From an uncultured Clostridia bacterium (GTDB taxonomy: Bacteria > Bacillota > Clostridia > TANB77 > CAG-508): 10,251 nucleotides of DNA. Shown here in pieces: positions 1-6,127 of this stretch (position 1 is its first letter; every line of letters starts with the position of its first letter). A program made the position numbers and the translations under genes. Below the pieces are notes generated by a model that saw only the letters and a program-made list of their open reading frames with translations, did not search any database and was not told where the DNA came from. The stretch is taken from assembly GCA_948875265.1 (NCBI GenBank), contig CAQRYF010000056.1, positions 1 through 10,251 on the forward strand, in the 5' to 3' direction.

Positions 1-70
1 ATATATTTAATATATTAAATATATTTTTTCCTCCTTATCTCAAATATGCTTTCTACCACAATAATAACAC

Positions 71-121
71 AAAAGTAAAAAAAATAGAAGATAAAATCTC
101 CTATTTTTTAATTTTACTTTT
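71..121 (-). terminator. Intrinsic terminator of the surface-protein gene
   Basis: An inverted repeat begins about 4 nt after the stop codon. The inner stem pairs 81-87 with 101-107 and 89-92 with 96-99, around an AAA loop (93-95) with one mismatch. An outer arm pairs 71-80 with 112-121, across a 4-nt bulge. Read on the minus strand, the inner stem is followed by eight T (84-77). The stem is unusually AT-rich, but it fits the composition of the region. Confidence 0.7.
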
Positions 122-124
122 AAA

Positions 125-2206
125 TTAATTAAGTTTTTGAACTATAATATATTTTTCCATTTCTTTTATCTTTCTATTAGCTTCCTCAATCAACTTTTCC
201 TTATTTTCATTTATTGCTGCTACCAATTCTTGTTCTTTATCATTTAATCTATATAAATACTCTTCTAAGTCGCGATTTAATCCTTGTATTAAGTCTTCAT
301 GGTCATGATTTAATTGTTCTATTTGTTGATTTAGTTGTATATCTGCATTTTGTTCTGACTGATGCTTTATTAACGTTGCTTCTTCCTCTAGGCTAGAAGC
401 TTCTTCTTTATTAATATTTCCGTTTTTTAACATATTTCTGATATTCATTATTTCATTATCATAATTATTCTGTATAGCAATAAGTTGATCATTTATCTGA
501 TTTTTAATCTTATCTTCTTCTGATTTCTTATTTCTCTCCGCATTCTCTATTTCTTCAGCTGTGTGTTGTCTTTGTATATGTCTTTCTTCTTCTAATCCTG
601 TACGTTCCGCATTCAATTGTTGTTCCATATGTTCTATATCATTTGATAATTTTATACTTATATCTTTTTTTATTTTTGCTCCCTCTTCTGTTTTAAGATA
701 TGGAATCATATTTATTTTTGCTGTAATACTATTTATAGTAGTATTATTGCTTAATATACTAGCACTAATTTCATATTCAACGTTTTCTTCTACATCAACT
801 TGGTATGCTTTTGTCTCTGTTATATCAGTATCTAATAAAACTGTTTCTGTTTCTCCTACTTTTTTTATTACTTTACAATGTGCCTTTGGTGTTTGTTCTC
901 CTAATACAATATAAAATCCACATTTATCTCCTGTTTGTAACTTCTCATCTTCTTTATTAGCAAATTTAACATCTATATACTGAGACAAATCCTTTGCGCC
1001 TTCTGGTAACTCCTCAACTAAATCTGTTTCTAATATACCTAATAAAAAGTCAATATGCTTTGATATATCATTTTCATCTATATTTTCATCATTTAAATCA
1101 CCCTTGTTACTAAAATTCACCGCTTTAGCATATATACCAGTTAATTTACCTTTGTTTAACATATGTTGTATCATTACATATATATCATTTGAGTTTATTT
1201 TTCCTTCACCAGTAGCATCTCCATACAATATTATTTTAGATTTAGAGCCATCTTTTAATATCATCATTGATCCTGTAGCTACTAAATTAGTATCCTCTAT
1301 AGGATTATTATCTTTTGTTTTTATCTCATTTATATTAGTTATTATATCTTTCAATTCACTTGCAGTTACATATTTCTGTGTATCTACAGTATTTAACATG
1401 ATAGAGTAAATATCTATATTATCAGTTTGATTGTCTAATTTAAATATTTTTATTGTTTGAGTATATGCATAGCTATTATTAATATTTGCCGCACTAGTTA
1501 TAACAATTCCTAGAATAAATAGTGGAAGAATCTTTCTTAATAGCTTTTCTTTCTTTTTAAAGAAAATTGCTAATATAATAAAAATTACAATTGATATAAT
1601 TATAATAGTGTTTACTCCTGCATAAGGTAATATTCCATTTGCTACTGTCCCATCTTTCCCAGTAATATTCTCTTTATTCATATCATTCTCTTTATTAGTT
1701 GAATTATCCTTACCTTCATCACTTGGATAATCTGGATCTTTTGAATTAGTTGTAGAAATTATTACCTTTACTTTATTACTTTTATAACTTTGTTCTAAAT
1801 TAGAATCATCATATACATCACCATTTTCTGTGGTACAATTCATATCTATAACTTCAAATATCGCATCTTCAACTTCTTTAGTAGCCTTAAACTTGAAATC
1901 AAACTCTTTAGTTCCTTTTCCTTCTAAATTAGCATACACTGAAGCTATATATGTATAATTTATATAGTCCTTTACATGTAAATATTTTGTCTCAGTGTCT
2001 ATAAATTCAAAACTTTCAGCATCATACTTTAATTTAAAATCACTTGTTACTACCGATTCATCTAAAATAACTTTAACATTAATTTCCTCGTTAACTTCTA
2101 ATTCACTTGGATTCGTTTCTAATTTTACTGACATAGCTTGTACTGTAGTTGATAAAATAAATATTAAAATTATAATTGCAATTACTTCTTTTAAAATTTT
2201 CTTCAT
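125..2206 (-). CDS. Modular secreted/surface protein: cohesin-like domain, internal LPYAG sorting-like signal, dockerin-like module, C-terminal coiled coil
   Basis: I do not recognise a named gene; the product is about 693 aa. The start is the second of two close ATGs (2204-2206): AAAGGAG at 2214-2220 lies 7 nt before it but only 1 nt before the upstream ATG at 2210-2212. Visible in order: a signal peptide (about 1-24, ending TTVQA); a cohesin-like beta-sandwich (about 25-151); an N/D/K/E-rich linker; LPYAG at 193-197, a membrane segment at about 200-216 and KKKEK; a second hydrophobic, signal-peptide-like stretch (about 226-241) ending NNSYA; a dockerin-like module (about 329-391) with one good calcium loop (D330, T332, E334, N338, D341) and one degenerate loop; a second beta-rich domain (about 408-503) with two cysteines; and a charged coiled coil (about 520-688). 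It probably acts outside the cell or at the wall. Its own terminator and likely promoter make it a single-gene unit, unrelated in function to rpoC. Domain calls come from sequence pattern only. Confidence 0.85.
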   Translation of the reverse strand: MKKILKEVIAIIILIFILSTTVQAMSVKLETNPSELEVNEEINVKVILDESVVTSDFKLKYDAESFEFIDTETKYLHVKDYINYTYIASVYANLEGKGTKEFDFKFKATKEVEDAIFEVIDMNCTTENGDVYDDSNLEQSYKSNKVKVIISTTNSKDPDYPSDEGKDNSTNKENDMNKENITGKDGTVANGILPYAGVNTIIIISIVIFIILAIFFKKKEKLLRKILPLFILGIVITSAANINNSYAYTQTIKIFKLDNQTDNIDIYSIMLNTVDTQKYVTASELKDIITNINEIKTKDNNPIEDTNLVATGSMMILKDGSKSKIILYGDATGEGKINSNDIYVMIQHMLNKGKLTGIYAKAVNFSNKGDLNDENIDENDISKHIDFLLGILETDLVEELPEGAKDLSQYIDVKFANKEDEKLQTGDKCGFYIVLGEQTPKAHCKVIKKVGETETVLLDTDITETKAYQVDVEENVEYEISASILSNNTTINSITAKINMIPYLKTEEGAKIKKDISIKLSNDIEHMEQQLNAERTGLEEERHIQRQHTAEEIENAERNKKSEEDKIKNQINDQLIAIQNNYDNEIMNIRNMLKNGNINKEEASSLEEEATLIKHQSEQNADIQLNQQIEQLNHDHEDLIQGLNRDLEEYLYRLNDKEQELVAAINENKEKLIEEANRKIKEMEKYIIVQKLN
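1463..1630 (-). other. Internal sorting-like signal followed by a second signal-peptide-like segment (within the surface protein)
   Basis: This stretch encodes LPYAG, about 17 hydrophobic residues (NTIIIISIVIFIILAIFF region), KKKEKLLRK, a second hydrophobic run (ILPLFILGIVITSA) and NNSYA followed by YT. The first part has the layout of a C-terminal sortase signal: pentapeptide, hydrophobic span, basic tail. The second part has the n-, h- and c-regions of a Sec signal peptide with an AxA-like site (S-Y-A). The reading frame is continuous and no ATG, GTG or TTG in frame lies at the junction, so the second half cannot obviously start on its own. Predicted topology is a membrane hairpin with both flanking halves outside. 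Processing by sortase or signal peptidase is inference. Confidence 0.6.
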
Positions 2207-2213
2207 ATTCATT

Positions 2214-2220
2214 CTCCTTT
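2214..2220 (-). promoter_or_regulatory. Ribosome binding site that decides the surface-protein start
   Basis: AAAGGAG reads on the minus strand. It is 7 nt from the ATG at 2204-2206 and 1 nt from the in-frame ATG at 2210-2212, so the downstream ATG is the likely start. Confidence 0.75.
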
Positions 2221-2240
2221 ATTGACTTTTTATATATGAT

Positions 2241-2268
2241 AAAATTTAAAATTTAAAATTTAAAATTT
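2241..2268. repeat. Four perfect tandem copies of a 7-bp AT-only unit
   Basis: The unit AAAATTT is repeated four times without change, ending just before TATAC. It lies between the proposed -10 box (2289-2294) and the ribosome binding site of the surface-protein gene, so it would fall in the 5' untranslated region. The tract may be curved DNA or a slippage-prone site that alters leader length; no function is shown. Confidence 0.8.
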
Positions 2269-2288
2269 ATACTTTATGTATATATTGT

Positions 2289-2320
2289 ATCATATAATTG
2301 TGTGCTCGTTTTTTACATTT
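2289..2320 (-). promoter_or_regulatory. Possible promoter of the surface-protein gene with a poor -35 box
   Basis: On the minus strand, TATGAT (2289-2294) is a good -10 match. Seventeen bases upstream is TGTAAA (2312-2317), a poor -35 that lies inside the first of a set of phased direct repeats. A weak -35 overlapped by repeats suggests activator-dependent transcription. Assignment is tentative in such AT-rich DNA. Confidence 0.35.
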
Positions 2321-2353
2321 TGTTTACATTTATATTACATTTATACTAAAGTT
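2310..2353 (-). repeat. Direct repeats with 11-bp phasing, possible response-regulator box
   Basis: On the minus strand, four consecutive 11-mers read AACTTTAGTAT, AAATGTAATAT, AAATGTAAACA and AAATGTAAAAA. The last three share an exact AAATGTAA core, and the first matches its neighbour at 8 of 11 positions. Eleven-bp direct repeats overlapping a -35 box are the known layout of OmpR/PhoB/PhoP-family sites. The plus strand reads TTTACA-N5-TTTACA-N5-ATTACA, similar in form to Bacillus PhoP boxes. The identity of any regulator is unknown. Confidence 0.45.
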
Positions 2354-2399
2354 AACAATAATTTTCATAGATTTAATATCGCTTTTATCTTAGAAACGT

Positions 2400-2460
2400 A
2401 AAAAATGCCATAATGAGCTATACTCCACTAAATGGTGTATAGTTCATAACGGCGTTTTTT
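2400..2460 (-). terminator. Strong intrinsic terminator after rpoC (probably works both ways)
   Basis: Arms at 2407-2427 and 2433-2453 pair over 21 positions with three mismatches and one G-U pair, around a 5-nt loop (2428-2432). On the minus strand the stem is preceded by an A-run and followed by ATTTTTT (2406-2400). On the plus strand it is followed by GTTTTTT (2454-2460). It starts about 20 nt after the rpoC stop, so it ends the rpoBC transcript. No plus-strand gene is seen that would need it. Confidence 0.9.
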
Positions 2461-2477
2461 ATTTTAATATAATTTAA

Positions 2478-5400
2478 TTAATTTTGTTCTGAATCCTCTG
2501 TTGTTTCTTCTGACTCTTGTTCTGTATTTATATGAATATTTTGATATTTTTGCATTCCTGTTCCTGCTGGTATCAATTTACCAATTATAACATTTTCTTT
2601 TAATCCTACTAAATCATCAACTTTTCCTTTTATTGCCGCTTCTGTTAATACTCTTGTTGTTTCTTGGAATGATGCAGCAGATAAGAAACTTTCTGTTGCA
2701 AGAGATGCTTTTGTAATACCAAGTAAAACTCTTTTACCTGTAGCAGGACGTTTACCTTCAGCAATTGCTTCATTATTTTTATCTTCAAATTCATACATAT
2801 CCATTAAAGAACCTGGGAACATATCAGTATCACAATTATCTTCAACTCTAACTTTTTTAAGCATTTGTCTACCAATAACCTCGATATGTTTATCATTTAT
2901 ATCAACACCTTGGTTTCTATAAACTTTTTGAACTTCTGAAGTTAAGTATTCATATACTCCTTCTGGTCCCTTGATTGCTAAAATTTCACTTGGATTAATT
3001 GATCCTTCTATTAATGGTTGACCTGCTTCGACCATATCACCATCTTTTACTTTCATTTTTGATCCAAATGGTATTGTATATGATTTTGCGTCATCTTTAC
3101 TTGTTACAATAACTTCTTTTTTCTTCTTAGTCTCTTTTATCTTAACTTTACCATCAATTTCAGTAATAACTGCTAGCCCCTTTGGTTTTCTAGCTTCAAA
3201 CAACTCTTCAACCCTTGGAAGACCTTGTGTAATATCTGCTACACCTGCAACACCACCAGAGTGGATAGTTCTCATTGTAAGCTGTGTACCTGGTTCACCA
3301 ATTGATTGTGCTGCAATTATACCAACTGCTTCACCAATTGAAACTAAATCACGTCTTGCTAATCCCATACCATAACATTTTTGACATACACCATGTTTTG
3401 ATCTACATCCTAGTACAGAACGAACTTTTAGTTTTTCAATTCCTGCTGTAACAATCTTTTCTGCAATTTCTTCTGTAATCATAGTATTTGTATCTACAAT
3501 TACTTCATTAGTTTCTGGGTCTACTACATCTTCTAATACAAATCTACCAAGTAATCTTTCTTGCATTTTTTCTATTATTTGATTTCCATCTTTAATATCA
3601 TAAACATATAATCCATCATGTGTTCCACAATCATGTTCTCTAACTATAATATCTTGTGATACATCAACTAATCTTCTTGTTAAATATCCAGAGTCAGCTG
3701 TTCTTAAGGCTGTATCTGAAAGACCTTTACGAGCTCCATGGGCTGAAATAAAGTATTCCAATGCATCTAATCCTTCTGCAAATGATGATTTAATTGGAAT
3801 TTCAACTGCCTTACCTGTAGTACTTGCCATAAGTCCACGTATACCTGCAATTTGTCTTAATTGGTTCATATTACCTCTGGCTCCAGATTTAACCATCATA
3901 TAAATTGGATTTAATTCGTCAAAATTATCTTCCATAGCAGTACTTACTTTTTTAGTTGTATCTTCCCATACATTAATTACTGCATTATATCTTTCTTCAT
4001 TAGTAATTAAACCACGTGCATATTGTTTTCTAATATTTTCTACCTTCTCATCAGCTTCTTTTAATAAATCTTTCTTAGCTTCTGGCACTTTTACATCATC
4101 CATAGAGAATGTAATACCTGCTAAAGTAGAATATTTAAATCCTAATGCTTTAATGTAGTCAATTACTTCTGCAGATTCTGTTAATCCATGTAAACTAATT
4201 ACTTTTTCAATAATTGTTCCCATTGATTTTTTCATTACTGGGAAGTTTATCTCATATTGGAATGGATCTTCATTTCTATCTATAAATCCTAAGTCTTGAG
4301 GTATTCCTTGGTTAAATATAATTCTACCAACACTTGTTTCAATTTTTTTAGTTTTTACTTCTCCATCAATTTCTTTTGAAATTCTAACAAATATTTTTGC
4401 ATGAATTCCAACTTCATTATTTTCAAAAGCCATGATTGCTTCATCAGGATCTCTAAAGTATTTACCTTCTCCTTTTTCACCATCTAATACCATTGTTAAA
4501 TAGTAACTTCCTAAAATCATATCTAGTCTAGGTACTGCAACTGGTCTACCATCTTGTGGTTTTAGAAGGTTATTTGTTGAAAGCATTAGATATCTTGACT
4601 CTGCTTGTGCTTCTGGTGATAATGGTAAATGTACAGCCATTTGGTCACCATCGAAGTCAGCATTGAAAGCTTCACAAACTAATGGATGAAGTTTTATTGC
4701 TCTTCCTTCTACCAACACTGGCTCAAAAGATTGTATACCTAATCTATGTAACGTTGGAGCACGGTTTAACATTACTGGATGGTCTTTAATAACCTCTTCT
4801 AATATTCCCCATACTTCTGGTCTTAATCTTTCTACCATTCTTTTTGCATTTTTGATATTTTGAGCAATTCCTCTTCCAACTAATTCTCTCATAACAAATG
4901 GTTTAAATAGCTCTACTGCCATTTCTTTTGGAAGTCCACATTGATAAATTTGAAGTTCTGGTCCAACTACAATAACAGAACGTCCAGAATAATCAACACG
5001 TTTTCCAAGTAAGTTTTGACGGAAACGTCCTTGTTTACCTTTTAACATATCTGATAATGATTTTAATGGTCTATTTCCAGCACCTGTTACTGGTCTTCCT
5101 CTTCTTCCATTATCAATTAGGGCATCTACAGATTCTTGAAGCATTCTTTTTTCATTACGTACAATTATTTCTGGTGCTCCTAGTTCTAGCAATCTTTTTA
5201 AACGGTTATTTCTATTTATAACTCTTCTATATAAGTCATTTAAGTCTGATGTTGCAAATCTACCACCATCTAATTGGACCATTGGTCTTAGTTCTGGTGG
5301 AATTACTGGTACAACATTCATTATCATCCATTCAGGTCTATTTCCTGAAATTCTAAAAGATTCTACAGTATCTAATCTTTTTACAAGTTTTACTCTTTTT

Positions 5401-6005
5401 TGTTCACTTGCACCTTCTAATTCTTTTTTTATTTGTTCAGATAATTTATCTAAATCTACTTTTTCTAATAATTCCTGTAAAGCTTCTGCTCCCATTCTAG
5501 CTCTAAATGATCCTCTACCATATTTTTCTTCAGCTTCATGATATTCTTTTTCATTTAAAACTTGACATTGTTCTAGTCCTGTATCCCCTTTATCTGTAAC
5601 AACATAAGATGCAAAATATATTATTTTCTCAAGGTTTCTTGGTGAGATATCTAGCATTAATGCTATTCTACTTGGAATTCCTTTAAAATACCAAATATGC
5701 GCAACTGGTGCTGCAAGTTCAATATGTCCCATTCTTTCACGTCTTACTTTAGATTTTGTTACCTCGACACCACATCTATCACATACAATTCCCTTATATC
5801 TTACTCTTTTATATTTACCACAGTGACATTCCCAATCTTTTGTTGGTCCAAATATTCTTTCACAGAATAAACCATCTTTTTCTGGTTTCAATGTTCTGTA
5901 GTTAATAGTCTCTGGTTTCTTTACTTCACCTTTTGACCATTCTCTTATTTTTTCATCTGATGCAACTCCTATTTTTAACTTATTAAAAATATCTAATTCG
6001 TCCAC
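2478..6005 (-). CDS. rpoC: DNA-directed RNA polymerase subunit beta'
   Basis: RpoC forms half of the RNA polymerase active centre and carries the catalytic magnesium. I place the start at GTG 6003-6005 (1175 aa). AGGGGG at 6013-6018 lies 7 nt upstream, and the N-terminus then aligns with Bacillus RpoC residue for residue in length, with the IG(V/L)AS motif at 12-16. An in-frame TTG at 6042-6044 would add 13 residues but has no such support. Visible landmarks: zinc site 1 (C60, C62, C75, C78), the NADFDGD loop with D450, D452 and D454, a bridge helix at about 751-782, zinc site 2 (C793, C867, C874, C877), and a trigger loop with M911 and H915. There is no large trigger-loop insertion of the proteobacterial type. 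The last 18 residues are acidic and polar. It lies 122 nt after rpoB in the same orientation and ends at a strong terminator. Nothing suggests damage. Confidence 0.99.
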   Translation of the reverse strand: MDELDIFNKLKIGVASDEKIREWSKGEVKKPETINYRTLKPEKDGLFCERIFGPTKDWECHCGKYKRVRYKGIVCDRCGVEVTKSKVRRERMGHIELAAPVAHIWYFKGIPSRIALMLDISPRNLEKIIYFASYVVTDKGDTGLEQCQVLNEKEYHEAEEKYGRGSFRARMGAEALQELLEKVDLDKLSEQIKKELEGASEQKRVKLVKRLDTVESFRISGNRPEWMIMNVVPVIPPELRPMVQLDGGRFATSDLNDLYRRVINRNNRLKRLLELGAPEIIVRNEKRMLQESVDALIDNGRRGRPVTGAGNRPLKSLSDMLKGKQGRFRQNLLGKRVDYSGRSVIVVGPELQIYQCGLPKEMAVELFKPFVMRELVGRGIAQNIKNAKRMVERLRPEVWGILEEVIKDHPVMLNRAPTLHRLGIQSFEPVLVEGRAIKLHPLVCEAFNADFDGDQMAVHLPLSPEAQAESRYLMLSTNNLLKPQDGRPVAVPRLDMILGSYYLTMVLDGEKGEGKYFRDPDEAIMAFENNEVGIHAKIFVRISKEIDGEVKTKKIETSVGRIIFNQGIPQDLGFIDRNEDPFQYEINFPVMKKSMGTIIEKVISLHGLTESAEVIDYIKALGFKYSTLAGITFSMDDVKVPEAKKDLLKEADEKVENIRKQYARGLITNEERYNAVINVWEDTTKKVSTAMEDNFDELNPIYMMVKSGARGNMNQLRQIAGIRGLMASTTGKAVEIPIKSSFAEGLDALEYFISAHGARKGLSDTALRTADSGYLTRRLVDVSQDIIVREHDCGTHDGLYVYDIKDGNQIIEKMQERLLGRFVLEDVVDPETNEVIVDTNTMITEEIAEKIVTAGIEKLKVRSVLGCRSKHGVCQKCYGMGLARRDLVSIGEAVGIIAAQSIGEPGTQLTMRTIHSGGVAGVADITQGLPRVEELFEARKPKGLAVITEIDGKVKIKETKKKKEVIVTSKDDAKSYTIPFGSKMKVKDGDMVEAGQPLIEGSINPSEILAIKGPEGVYEYLTSEVQKVYRNQGVDINDKHIEVIGRQMLKKVRVEDNCDTDMFPGSLMDMYEFEDKNNEAIAEGKRPATGKRVLLGITKASLATESFLSAASFQETTRVLTEAAIKGKVDDLVGLKENVIIGKLIPAGTGMQKYQNIHINTEQESEETTEDSEQN

Positions 6006-6012
6006 GTTTTTT

Positions 6013-6018
6013 CCCCCT
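6013..6018 (-). promoter_or_regulatory. Ribosome binding site of rpoC
   Basis: AGGGGG on the minus strand, 7 nt before the GTG at 6003-6005. It supports that start over the in-frame TTG at 6042-6044. Confidence 0.8.
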
Positions 6019-6036
6019 ATAATTCTTTTTTTGGGT

Positions 6037-6111
6037 AATTCCAAAACAGACTAAGAGTTCTATCCCCTGTTCTTGCAAATCCTTATGGTCGCCTCTTGTC
6101 TTTTTGGAATT
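6037..6111 (-). promoter_or_regulatory. Long hairpin in the rpoB-rpoC spacer carrying a motif shared with the rpoB leader
   Basis: The minus-strand transcript can form a stem between 6093-6111 and 6037-6057. ATTCCAAAA, AGAC and AAGAG in the 5' arm pair with complements in the 3' arm; the only interruptions are two single-base bulges on the 3' side. The loop of 35 nt (6058-6092) contains CCATAAGG and ATTTGCAAGAACAG. There is no T-run after the stem, so it is not a typical terminator. It sits between the rpoB stop and the rpoC ribosome binding site. It could be a processing site, a translational control element or a protein-binding RNA. The pairing is seen directly; the function is inference. 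Confidence 0.55.
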
Positions 6112-6127
6112 TATTTAATTATTTATT

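Noticed and set aside
1..24. Perfect 24-bp palindrome at the left edge, made only of A and T
   Set aside because: A-and-T-only palindromes are common in DNA this AT-rich. It is cut by the window edge and has no neighbouring gene to interpret it.
29..36. Strong ribosome-binding-like sequence (AAGGAGG) on the minus strand near the left edge
   Set aside because: No ATG, GTG or TTG follows at a usable distance before the window ends, so no gene can be attached to it.
1550..1566. A-rich stretch (TTTAAAAAGAAAG on the coding strand) at the junction of the two halves of the surface protein, a possible frameshift site
   Set aside because: The zero frame runs straight through both halves and the heptamer does not fit the X XXY YYZ rule in that frame, so no frameshift is needed.
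2221..2245. TTGACT on the plus strand as a possible promoter -35
   Set aside because: No acceptable -10 at normal spacing and no plus-strand gene to serve.
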